The notes: generated by a model not told the origin, from the sequence alone. A stretch of 8,324 bases of DNA from Burkholderiales bacterium UBA2647 (GCA_002359635.1 DENJ01000006.1:1-8324); one strand, 5' to 3'. Counted from the first letter of the stretch, positions 1 through 6,899 are shown. Program-made: numbers and translations.

Positions 1-93
1 GACGATTGCCTTATTGGCTTAGGGTTGCTTAGGTGCTGGTGCAATAAGATTGTTTAAAAAGTTAATTCCTAATCATGCTATCTTGCAATGCGC

Positions 94-117
94 TTTTGTC
101 TACAGGCTTAGACAAAA
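94..117. repeat. perfect 9-bp inverted repeat with 6-nt loop
   Basis: TTTTGTCTA (94-102) is followed by the six bases CAGGCT and then by its exact reverse complement TAGACAAAA (109-117). There is no T-run beyond the arms, so it is not a classical intrinsic terminator. The arms themselves end in four A or T residues, so a weak bidirectional terminator remains possible. It could equally be an operator for a dimeric regulator about 175 bp upstream of the glycosyltransferase start. The symmetry is seen directly and the role is inferred. Confidence 0.5.
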
Positions 118-183
118 CTACTGCAAACCCAGGAGCATAGTGTCCAGACGGCCATCGCTTAAAGCCTTGTGGCCAGCGCGATG

Positions 184-198
184 CTGCGCTAAGCGCAG
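184..198. repeat. 15-bp palindrome, 7-bp arms around one base
   Basis: CTGCGCT (184-190), a central A at 191, and AGCGCAG (192-198) form a perfect GC-rich dyad about 95 bp upstream of the start at 292. With one central base it cannot fold as a tight hairpin using all seven pairs, so a protein-binding dyad is more natural than a terminator. No further copy was noticed in the window. Function unknown. Confidence 0.35.
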
Positions 199-291
199 GG
201 CTTCGGGTCGAGATGGTCTAGCTTGCTGAAGGCCAATGTTTCGAGCTTAGGGGGCTGCTAAACTTCCCCGCCCGATTAAGCGCATCGACCC

Positions 292-2049
292 ATGAACCCT
301 TGCATTTACTACCATCCCGAAGCCTACACCACCCGTGGTCCGAAGCTGATGGGAAGAAACGCAGCGGGTGAGTCGTTTTTGCGAGGCTTTTTCGACCACG
401 CACCGCCGCTGGATTTTTGGGTTCAGGTTGAGCAATCTGAGCACAGCAAAGTCTTTGCACAGACTGCGCAATCGATGGGGCGGCAAGAGCCCGTCCATGT
501 GATTCAAAATGCTTCGCTGGGCCAACTCTCCCATCCGGGATGTGTTTATTACCCCGGACCTGGCATTGGTAGTTATGCCTGGCATCGCGCAGCCTATGGC
601 CACACGGCGTGGAGCCTTTGCGGGATCACTCACACCACCTCGTCTGCGCGCGCGATGGACGCGATCGTCGAATGGCTGAGTGCGCCGGTGCAACCCTGGG
701 ATGCCGTGATCTGCACCTCATCCGCCGTAAAAGCCAATGTGCAATCCTTATTGCAAGCTCAGGCCGATTTTTTCGCGCAGCGTTTGGGGGCAACGCGCCT
801 GGTGCTTCCGCAACTGCCAGTGATTCCATTGGGAATACACACAGCCGACTTTGTCGCGATGCAAGCCAAGCGCCAAACGGCCCGTGAAGCGCTAGGCATA
901 GCCAAAAAAGATATCGTGATACTTTTTGCAGGACGACTTTCGTTTCATGCCAAAGCGCACCCTTTGGCGATGTATCAGGCGCTCGAGGCCGCTTGGCAAC
1001 GCCTCAAGGGCAACGCGTCGCAACCAACGAGTTTTTCCTCGGCAGGGCCGGCACACCGTCAATCAGCAAGCGGTGATTTAGCGCCCGACGCTAAGCTTGT
1101 ACTGATTGAATGCGGATGGCATGCCAATGACTTTATTGCCAAAGCCTTTCACGATGCGGCGCAGTTAGCGATTCCGAGTGCACGTTCCATTACGCTTGAC
1201 GGAAGGCTTGCGCAGGCGCGTGAGCAAGCCTGGGGGGCGGCTGATGTGTTTTGTTCCTTGTCCGATAACATTCAGGAGACATTTGGCATCACACCGATTG
1301 AGGCGATGGCAGCGGGCCTGCCGGTGGTTGTGAGCGATTGGGATGGCTACAAAGACACGGTGCGCCACGGCATCGACGGTTATCGCATCCCGACCTGGAT
1401 GCCATCATCAGGTCTTGGGGCTGATTTGTCGCTTCGCCACGCTCTTGAAATCGATACCTACGATATGTATTGCGGCCACAGCGCTTCTTTGGTGGCCGTC
1501 GATATCGAGGCGGCAACACAGGCCTTTGTTGAACTTTTTCAATCGACCGAGCGTCGCAGGGAAATGGGCGCGTGCGGCCAAGCGCACGCGATAAAGCACT
1601 ATGACTGGTCGGTGGTTATGGCGCAGTACCAAAAACTTTGGCACGATCTTGGCGAGTGTCGCAGACAAGCCGCTGCGCAATCAGCCGATCAAATACCGCG
1701 CCTTTGGCCCGCTCGGATGGATCCTTTTGCAAGCTTTGCAGCCTACCCTACAAGGCAAATCCAAGCCTCAACCACCGTGAGCTTTCGCGATACATCGTTT
1801 GCCTACCGTCAGTGGCCAAGCCTTCGAGCGCTCGCGATGGTGAACTACGCCAAGCACATCATGCCCGATGAAAAAGAGCTTGAGGCCATCTTTGTGCGAC
1901 TTGAGCAAGCGCCGCAAAAAAGTCTTCTTGCCGAGGTCCTTCTTGCAGACTTCAGTTCAGCGAGGCGACCCTATGTGCTGCGTGCCTTGTTGTGGCTCGC
2001 AAAGCTGGGTGTTATTCGCTTGGGGCCGATCAGCCGCCGGGAAGAATGA
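292..2049 (+). CDS. GT-B glycosyltransferase (family 4 type) with C-terminal extension
   Basis: 585 aa. It probably transfers a sugar from a nucleotide-sugar donor to a glycan or lipid-linked acceptor on the cytoplasmic face; donor and acceptor are unknown. The N-terminal half (about 1-190) opens with IYYHPEAYTTRGPKLMGR, a pattern typical of one branch of these enzymes. The donor half begins at ILFAGRLSFHAKAHP (210-224, K221 likely phosphate-contacting). It carries the EX7E motif of retaining family 4 enzymes: E329 and E337, in NIQETFGITPIEAMAAGLPVV, followed by DGYKD and RHGIDGYRIPT. Residues 240-265 are a low-complexity Ser/Ala/Gln insertion. Residues about 460-585 are an extension beyond the usual 350-450 aa length; its end (LLAEVLLADF, then RALLWLAKLGVIRLG) resembles a winged-helix unit. 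The ATG at 292 is kept because the conserved N-terminus starts just after it, although the Shine-Dalgarno is poor. The last 20 bp overlap the convergent protease gene. No signal peptide or membrane segment is seen. The enzyme class is secure; specificity is not. Confidence 0.93.
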   Translation: MNPCIYYHPEAYTTRGPKLMGRNAAGESFLRGFFDHAPPLDFWVQVEQSEHSKVFAQTAQSMGRQEPVHVIQNASLGQLSHPGCVYYPGPGIGSYAWHRAAYGHTAWSLCGITHTTSSARAMDAIVEWLSAPVQPWDAVICTSSAVKANVQSLLQAQADFFAQRLGATRLVLPQLPVIPLGIHTADFVAMQAKRQTAREALGIAKKDIVILFAGRLSFHAKAHPLAMYQALEAAWQRLKGNASQPTSFSSAGPAHRQSASGDLAPDAKLVLIECGWHANDFIAKAFHDAAQLAIPSARSITLDGRLAQAREQAWGAADVFCSLSDNIQETFGITPIEAMAAGLPVVVSDWDGYKDTVRHGIDGYRIPTWMPSSGLGADLSLRHALEIDTYDMYCGHSASLVAVDIEAATQAFVELFQSTERRREMGACGQAHAIKHYDWSVVMAQYQKLWHDLGECRRQAAAQSADQIPRLWPARMDPFASFAAYPTRQIQASTTVSFRDTSFAYRQWPSLRALAMVNYAKHIMPDEKELEAIFVRLEQAPQKSLLAEVLLADFSSARRPYVLRALLWLAKLGVIRLGPISRREE

Positions 2050-3730
2050 CCGACCATCCGATCGTTTGGATGCCGCTAAGCTGGATTAAATCATCGGTGA
2101 TCGCCAAATCGCCCGCCAGCCTGACAACATCGCTCACGCTCAACCCGGCGCTTTCACAGTCTTTTGTGATCGCGTCAAGCACGAAAGCTTGTGGCGGGCT
2201 TGGCAAGAGATTGCGCAGCAAGTGTCCGATCAGCATGGAAAGCGGGGCTTTCGGTTGAATGAAGACATCGGCTGCGGCTTGGGCAAGCAACTCAAAGCTG
2301 TAGCCGGCATCAAGTAAGGCAACAACGCGACCGGCTGTTTTGCGATCGCTAAATGCGCTTGCCCCAGCAAATAGCCCAAGCAGTCGGGCTGCCCAAAGTC
2401 CGTGGGGATCGTTTGAAAAAACAACCGTCACATCATCGAACTGCGCCCGCTCCACCCCCTGCAACTGATCCCTGTCGATCGAAGCGCTTGGCGGCTTTGA
2501 GGCTGCCGTATTCGCGAGCAGTGCTTGCCTTGTAACCGTTATGACTGAAGGATCGATCTGAATCAAGTAATCGCTTCGATTTCCATCAAAAAATGCCCAA
2601 TCAAGACCCTCGCCGCCATCAAGCCAATCGTTGCCTGGCCCGCCCATAAGTGTGTCGGCCCCGTCGCCGCCCCATAAGCTGTCAGCACCATCGCGTCCGG
2701 TCAGCAAGTCATCCCCTGCGCGTCCCTCAATACGGTTATCTGCGCCATTGCCATAAATCCAATCGCGGCTTTGCGTGCCGATGACGTTTTCGATCAAGCT
2801 TCCATCGTTAATCGTTATCTGGCCTGGTAGGATGATCCGGTCAAAATAATTATCGATATAACTGTGCGTATTAGCATTTAAATCAAGGACAAGCCTCAGG
2901 TTTTCAACGCGGGCGACACGATCGCCGAAAGTATCTGTCAAACTGCGGTCGATGCTGCTTGCATCAATCGTATCGATGCCGCCTGAGTCCCAGATAAAGT
3001 TTGACCCCAAGGGATCGAGGGTGTAGATATTATCGCCGTTGCGCAGCAGTTTGGATGGGCCATAAATGGCTTGCAGGGCCGCTACATCAAAGGGTCTCAA
3101 TTCGGTCCGAAAGTGAATTTTATAGCTTGTATAGCTCATAACGGTCCAATACGTAGACTCTTCGCCTCCGTTCAGACTGGCGTCGAATTGACTGTTCTCC
3201 CAGGACTCGGTACCGGCAAATGAGTGACGCAGCCCGAGCGCGTGACCGACCTCGTGAATCAGCGTGAGCGCATCGTAACTTCCGTTATCGAAATTAAGCG
3301 GAGGCACATTATCGAGAAAGACGTCATAAGCTTTAAGCGAGTAACCAGGTTGCCAGGCATAGCCGTCGGTTCCGGTTTGCCGATTTGTCATGAGCGTGAT
3401 GGTTGCCTGTGCCTGCGCTTGCGTGGATTCAACAAATCGCAAATCAATGATGGTTTCGAGGTAACGAAACATCGCGCGAACCGCATCACGCTGCGCTACG
3501 GGAATTGGTTCAAATCCCGACGGTTCGGAATCCAGGGCAAAATAATCGGGCAAACTTTCTGCAAAGCAAAAAAATATCGTTCGATCCTTCGGGATGGCGC
3601 GTTGGTAATAGCTAAGACTGGGGCCAACCAGTGCGCTCACCCAATAAGTTGGATACGGCGAGACACTTGGATTAAGCCACTGGTCTAGGCCATCGTCGCC
3701 AAGCGCTGGGGGTAGGCGAAGCTTTATCAT
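2030..3730 (-). CDS. serralysin-like M10 RTX zinc metalloprotease, type I secreted
   Basis: 566 aa. A secreted zinc endopeptidase of the metzincin clan. The catalytic helix HEVGHALGLRH (159-169) supplies zinc ligands H159, H163 and H169 and general base E160. The Met-turn VMSY (197-200) follows 29 residues later, the spacing usual in serralysins, with Y200 in the position of the serralysin tyrosine ligand. FDVAALQAIYG (214-224) is the usual end of the catalytic domain. Glycine/aspartate-rich nonapeptide repeats follow at about 322-375 (GRAGDD, GRDGAD, GGDGAD, GGPGND, GGEGLD), which bind calcium and fold as a beta-roll. The tail (about 445-566) resembles a domain seen at the ends of betaproteobacterial RTX proteins. 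There is no Sec signal peptide, as expected for type I export, but no exporter gene lies in the window. The 3' end overlaps the first glycosyltransferase by 20 bp and the start abuts the divergent fusion gene. The start is ATG with a weak upstream ribosome site. Substrate unknown. Confidence 0.95.
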   Translation of the reverse strand: MIKLRLPPALGDDGLDQWLNPSVSPYPTYWVSALVGPSLSYYQRAIPKDRTIFFCFAESLPDYFALDSEPSGFEPIPVAQRDAVRAMFRYLETIIDLRFVESTQAQAQATITLMTNRQTGTDGYAWQPGYSLKAYDVFLDNVPPLNFDNGSYDALTLIHEVGHALGLRHSFAGTESWENSQFDASLNGGEESTYWTVMSYTSYKIHFRTELRPFDVAALQAIYGPSKLLRNGDNIYTLDPLGSNFIWDSGGIDTIDASSIDRSLTDTFGDRVARVENLRLVLDLNANTHSYIDNYFDRIILPGQITINDGSLIENVIGTQSRDWIYGNGADNRIEGRAGDDLLTGRDGADSLWGGDGADTLMGGPGNDWLDGGEGLDWAFFDGNRSDYLIQIDPSVITVTRQALLANTAASKPPSASIDRDQLQGVERAQFDDVTVVFSNDPHGLWAARLLGLFAGASAFSDRKTAGRVVALLDAGYSFELLAQAAADVFIQPKAPLSMLIGHLLRNLLPSPPQAFVLDAITKDCESAGLSVSDVVRLAGDLAITDDLIQLSGIQTIGWSVILPGG

Positions 3731-3756
3731 TGGTGTATCTTAAGTCAAGCCATGGA

Positions 3757-5592
3757 ATGCCGATGGCAAGGTTTATGCCTCAGTTACCCGACCGCTATTT
3801 CGCCAATGTCAACCCCGATCTGCTTGCGGCGATCCCTTTCAATGCAGGCAAGGTCCTCGAAATTGGCGCGGGGGCCGGCGCACTTGGCGCAGCCTTTAAG
3901 CGACGTCATCCAGCTTGCCTTTGGGTGGGCGTTGAGGTTGTCAGCGAAGCGGCTGAGCACGCCTCAAGTCTGCTTGACGAGGTGTACGTAGCCGATATTG
4001 AGCTTGTGCTGGCTAAAGACAAACACGAGAGACCCGATTGGCTTAGTAGCACCGCAACCTATGACGCCATCGTCTTTGGCGATGTGCTTGAGCATTTAAA
4101 GGATCCCTGGGCGGTGCTCAGGGCACTCTCGGATTATCTTGCCGATGACGGTGTCGTACTTGCTTGCATACCCAACGTCGGTCATTGGACCATTATTGAG
4201 AGCCTGTTGCGCGGGCAGTTTCAATACACAGACGCAGGTCTTTTAGATCGAACGCACTTGCGATTTTTCACAGCCGCCACCATGCTTGAAAGCTTTAGAG
4301 CGGCGGCACTGGTGCCGACCAAGATTCGAGCACGCGAGTTTGTTGTTGATGCAGCGGGATTTGAGCGCTTTGCAGGCGCGATGCAAGCTTGGATTGCGGC
4401 TTCGGGTGAACAAGAAGAGCTCGTCAAGAGACGACTCTTGAGTCTTCAATATGTCATTCGTGCTAAAAAATCACCATCATCCGGCGCGGCTGTCGTCAAT
4501 CCTCGCCGGATGGTGATCGCGATGCTTGCCATGGCGCCAGCGTTTGCTGATATCCGCACGCGAATCCCCCTGGCGGCCTATGCAAGCCTGCCTGATGTCG
4601 AAGTCCATTTTTTTGAACGAAGCGCTCAACTGCCCGAGCTAGCAGTCGAGCAGCCCAAGGTATTGATTGTTCAGCGTCAGTTGCCCGATAGCCACGAGCA
4701 ATGGGCTCAAACGGTGCAGCGTCTCGCAGCAAAGGGCTGGTTGGTGTTGGCTGAGTGGGACGATCACCCCGATCTTTTCGCATCGAAAGTTCGAGAGGTT
4801 TTCGATCGAGCGCCCTGGGCTTCAGTAAAGGCCTGTCACGGTGTAATGACTTCAACGCAAACCTTAGCGCAGGTCCTGACCGAGGTGCGTGGCGATGATC
4901 GGGTGCTTTGTTTTGAGAACCAGCTCATTGAGATGCCGCTACATCCAGGCGGCGCACTGGACGATGATCAGGAGCAAGCGGTGGAGCCTGGCAAGGTCGG
5001 AAAGTCCAAACTTCCCAAGGAGCAAAAACTGACCGTCTTTTACGGAGCGCTTAATCGAACCACTGTTGCCGTTGAGCTGATGCAGGCGGTTGCACCCGTG
5101 TTTCGTCGATTTGCACAGCTGGAGTTGCTTGTCTTGCAGGATCGGTCGGTCTTTGATGCGGCAATCTTTGAAAACAAGAGATTCGTACCGCAATTAAATT
5201 ATGAAAAATATCACGAATTGCTTGCTGGCTGCCATATCGCTTTGCTTCCGCTCGCACCAAGCTTTGCAAACGCCTGCAAAAGTGATCTGAAGTTTATCGA
5301 ATGCGCAGCCCACGGTCTTGTTTGTATTGCCTCGCCGACGGTCTACGCGCAGAGCATCAGGGATGGGGTGGATGGGCTGATCGCGCACGACCTTGCAGCA
5401 ATGGCTCAGTCCCTCGAGCAACTCGTCAGCAACCCGGCACTTCGACACCGCTTGAGTCAAAACGCTCGCGCGCGCGTTCGTGCCGAACGACTTTGGTCGT
5501 ATTGTCTCGAGGATCGCTTAAAAGCCCTCGAAGCGGCTTGGCACCAGTGGCGTCACCCAACGCCGCATCGATCCACCGAGGGGTTGGCGTGA
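3757..5592 (+). CDS. SAM methyltransferase - glycosyltransferase fusion
   Basis: 611 aa from ATG 3757. The N-terminal domain (about 1-235) is a class I SAM methyltransferase of the Methyltransf_23 type: motif I VLEIGAGAG (33-41), YDAIVFGDVLEHLKDP (102-117), IPNVGHW (138-144) and LLDRTHLRFF (162-171). The C-terminal part (about 250-605) is a GT-B-like glycosyltransferase: WDDHPD (334-339), VFYGALNR (427-434), then LLPLAPSFANACKSDLKFIE (496-515, with D510, K512 and E515 probably lining the donor site), AAHGLVCIAS and RDGVDGLIAHD (535-545). It presumably methylates and glycosylates the same glycan; substrates are unknown. The start is uncertain. In-frame TTG 3730, GTG 3733, ATG 3757, ATG 3763 and ATG 3775 all exist, and none has a strong Shine-Dalgarno (GGA 6 nt before 3763 is the best). 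The conserved region begins just after 3775, so the ATG cluster is preferred. It is followed by the next gene with a 4-bp overlap, suggesting an operon. Confidence 0.92.
   Translation: MPMARFMPQLPDRYFANVNPDLLAAIPFNAGKVLEIGAGAGALGAAFKRRHPACLWVGVEVVSEAAEHASSLLDEVYVADIELVLAKDKHERPDWLSSTATYDAIVFGDVLEHLKDPWAVLRALSDYLADDGVVLACIPNVGHWTIIESLLRGQFQYTDAGLLDRTHLRFFTAATMLESFRAAALVPTKIRAREFVVDAAGFERFAGAMQAWIAASGEQEELVKRRLLSLQYVIRAKKSPSSGAAVVNPRRMVIAMLAMAPAFADIRTRIPLAAYASLPDVEVHFFERSAQLPELAVEQPKVLIVQRQLPDSHEQWAQTVQRLAAKGWLVLAEWDDHPDLFASKVREVFDRAPWASVKACHGVMTSTQTLAQVLTEVRGDDRVLCFENQLIEMPLHPGGALDDDQEQAVEPGKVGKSKLPKEQKLTVFYGALNRTTVAVELMQAVAPVFRRFAQLELLVLQDRSVFDAAIFENKRFVPQLNYEKYHELLAGCHIALLPLAPSFANACKSDLKFIECAAHGLVCIASPTVYAQSIRDGVDGLIAHDLAAMAQSLEQLVSNPALRHRLSQNARARVRAERLWSYCLEDRLKALEAAWHQWRHPTPHRSTEGLA
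5578..5583 (+). promoter_or_regulatory. Shine-Dalgarno GAGGGG deciding the GTG start at 5589
   Basis: GAGGGG lies five bases (TTGGC) before a GTG at 5589-5591 that overlaps the TGA stop of the preceding gene (5590-5592) as GTGA. It is the strongest ribosome site on the + strand of the window. Its position marks the true start of the next gene and points to coupled translation. Confidence 0.75.
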
Positions 5593-6569
5593 GTATTTTG
5601 GTCAGCGTAGCGAGTTTTTGCGACGCGCTGCTTAAAGCAACCCTGCAACAAGCGGTTGCGCAGGCCCAGGAGCCCCAGGATCTTCACTTTGCCGTGGTTG
5701 ATCAAAGTCCAGCAAGTTTTGTCGAGATCACCGACGCCGACGTGTATCCGGCAAGGCTGAGCCTTGTGAAAATCGATCCGCTCCATGCACGGGGCCCTTG
5801 CTGGGCGAGAGCGATCGCCATGTCATTTTATCGTCAGGAAGATTGGTTTTTTCAGATCGATTCACACATGGCCTTTGATCCCCATTGGGATCAGCAGCTG
5901 GTGATTGCAGCGATACAAATCGTGAATCGTTATGGTCATGCTGCAATTTCGTCGTACCCAAGCCCCTTTTTGCTGGAAGACGGCCTGGCCGTTCCCAAAC
6001 CGACCACCGAGGGTGCGCTGGTTCATGTGCTCGCGCCTGGTCTGCAATTCCCGCCTGATCACCGGTTCTTACGTTTTGAAGCCCATCCGCTTGCGACGCA
6101 TCGACCCGTATCCGGTTTTCACCTGGGTGCGGGCTGCTTGTTTGCCCCAGGGGTTATCACGCAATGCCTGCCATACGATCCGCATTTTTATTTTCATGGC
6201 GAAGAGCAGGCCTATGCCTTGCGCCTTTTTAGCCATGGCTGGAGCATCTGGCATATCCCTAAACTTCCTATTTATCACCTTTATAACGAAAAACCGGACG
6301 ACACCGATGCAGCATCACCTCGCAGGCTTTTGCACTGGGATAAGGCAATCGATGAGCATCGACGGGTGAAGTGGTGGGATTTAGAGCAAGCGTCAAGAAA
6401 GCGCTTCGATGCCTTGATCGAAAACAAGCTGCCTGGCGTCTTTGGTTTGGGGTCTTACTTTGATTTGGCAGACTACGCCCAGTTTTCGGGCATCGACTAT
6501 CGATCACGGCAGATTCACACGAAAGCTTTTCTCACATCGCCGCGCGAACCCACGCCAAGGGCACGCTAA
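5589..6569 (+). CDS. GlcNAc-type glycosyltransferase (GT-A, Skp1 GlcNAc-transferase-like family)
   Basis: 326 aa from GTG 5589. The protein resembles the Pfam family 'Glycosyltransferase (GlcNAc)' (PF11397), whose characterised eukaryotic member adds GlcNAc to hydroxyproline on Skp1. Visible family features are ILVSVASFCD (3-12, first strand), ARGPCWARA (67-75), the acidic metal-binding motif QIDSHMAFDPHWD (89-101, D91 and H93), GAGCLFAPG (180-188), FHGEEQAYALRLFSHGW (202-218, H203, E205, E206) and IYHLYN (228-233). The length suits a single catalytic domain; there is no signal peptide or membrane helix. An in-frame extension back to 5301 exists but lies inside the upstream gene, has Arg/Ser-rich composition and is rejected. 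Donor identity cannot be read from the sequence, so GlcNAc is only the family name. It is translationally coupled to the methyltransferase-glycosyltransferase gene, suggesting both act on the same glycan. Confidence 0.88.
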   Translation: MSILVSVASFCDALLKATLQQAVAQAQEPQDLHFAVVDQSPASFVEITDADVYPARLSLVKIDPLHARGPCWARAIAMSFYRQEDWFFQIDSHMAFDPHWDQQLVIAAIQIVNRYGHAAISSYPSPFLLEDGLAVPKPTTEGALVHVLAPGLQFPPDHRFLRFEAHPLATHRPVSGFHLGAGCLFAPGVITQCLPYDPHFYFHGEEQAYALRLFSHGWSIWHIPKLPIYHLYNEKPDDTDAASPRRLLHWDKAIDEHRRVKWWDLEQASRKRFDALIENKLPGVFGLGSYFDLADYAQFSGIDYRSRQIHTKAFLTSPREPTPRAR

Positions 6570-6584
6570 GAAAGTGATCAAGCC

Positions 6585-6617
6585 TTGCGGGGTGTTTCCC
6601 CACGATGCGGGCTGCGC
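6585..6617. terminator. possible weak bidirectional terminator between convergent genes
   Basis: The 50-bp gap between two converging genes holds GGGG (6589-6592), TGTTT and CCCC (6598-6601), within a wider pairing of TTGCG (6585-6589) with a downstream CGCAA. Neither strand shows a T-run after the stem, so this is a weak candidate. It is called mainly because a convergent junction usually needs termination. Confidence 0.25.
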
Positions 6618-6619
6618 AA

Positions 6620-6841
6620 TTATTCGATCAACTCACCAAGCGGGGGTGTCTGAGATAAGGTGACCAACGAAGCTTTCAGCGCGCTTGCATAAGCCTGCCT
6701 GGCCGTTTGGAGCATCGCGACCTCCGACTGAAGCTGGCGAATCTTTTGCTCGGTGAGCACAAGCATTTCGAATCTTGCTTTTGCATCTTGTGACATGGTC
6801 TCGGTGTCGTATTCCACGCCGTCGATGTTGACTTTGGCCAT
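6620..6841 (-). CDS. small DUF6447-like coiled-coil protein
   Basis: 73 aa, pI and size of a small soluble protein, no signal peptide or membrane segment. It begins MAKVNIDGVEYDTETMS, a pattern I recall from the uncharacterised DUF6447 family; this assignment is from memory. Residues about 19-60 (ARFEMLVLTEQKIRQLQSEV onward) read as a continuous amphipathic helix, probably a coiled coil. The start ATG is backed by a good Shine-Dalgarno (GAGGGAAG on the - strand, 6855-6848) six bases upstream. It lies 58 bp downstream of the methyltransferase gene on the same strand and may be cotranscribed with it. Function unknown; a small partner or adaptor of the neighbouring glycan enzymes is possible. 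Confidence 0.8.
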   Translation of the reverse strand: MAKVNIDGVEYDTETMSQDAKARFEMLVLTEQKIRQLQSEVAMLQTARQAYASALKASLVTLSQTPPLGELIE

Positions 6842-6847
6842 TGTTTT

Positions 6848-6855
6848 CTTCCCTC
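6848..6855 (-). promoter_or_regulatory. strong Shine-Dalgarno of the small protein gene
   Basis: On the - strand the bases read GAGGGAAG, then six bases, then ATG (6841-6839). This is the clearest ribosome site on the - strand and is a main reason to accept the 73-aa frame as a real gene. The rest of the 58-bp gap shows no convincing promoter or terminator, consistent with readthrough from the upstream methyltransferase gene. Confidence 0.65.
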
Positions 6856-6899
6856 GCGAGCAAATGCCTGCAACGATACCTCAAATAGCCTTTAGCGGG

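Larger units (their letters stand above)
1..291. other. non-coding leader region upstream of the first glycosyltransferase
   Basis: No supportable gene lies here. All three forward frames close within the first 57 bases (frame 1 stops at the TAA at 55-57), and no reverse frame stays open to the left edge. The stretch before about base 80 is noticeably more AT-rich than the genes. It contains a perfect 9-bp inverted repeat (94-117), a 15-bp near-perfect palindrome (184-198) and a G5/C4 pairing (250-269). I could not find a convincing -35/-10 pair. It probably holds the promoter or leader of the gene at 292 and perhaps the end of a transcript from outside the window. Confidence 0.6.

Noticed and set aside
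250..269. GGGGG / CCCC pairing just before the first glycosyltransferase as a terminator or start-masking hairpin
   Set aside because: Only four pairs with a long loop and no T-run; too weak to call.
247..693. 148-aa open frame on the - strand
   Set aside because: It is antisense to the N-terminus of the glycosyltransferase, is Arg-rich and has no recognisable domain.
3224..3688. 154-aa open frame on the + strand
   Set aside because: It is antisense to the catalytic domain of the metalloprotease, whose motifs are unambiguous, and its translation shows no recognisable features.
3721..3748. TTGACT on the - strand (3748-3743) as a -35 box for the protease
   Set aside because: The matching -10 position would fall inside the coding sequence and reads TAAAGC; no in-frame start lies close downstream to make use of such a transcript.
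4496..4855. 119-aa open frame on the - strand
   Set aside because: It is antisense to the linker and glycosyltransferase half of the fusion gene and has typical shadow composition rich in Arg and Pro.
5301..5588. In-frame N-terminal extension of the GlcNAc-type glycosyltransferase back to an ATG at 5301
   Set aside because: It lies entirely inside the conserved end of the upstream gene, has low-complexity Arg/Ser/Pro composition, and the GTG at 5589 has a strong Shine-Dalgarno exactly where the family's first strand begins.
5932..6369. 145-aa open frame on the + strand in another frame
   Set aside because: It overlaps the motif-rich core of the GlcNAc-type glycosyltransferase.
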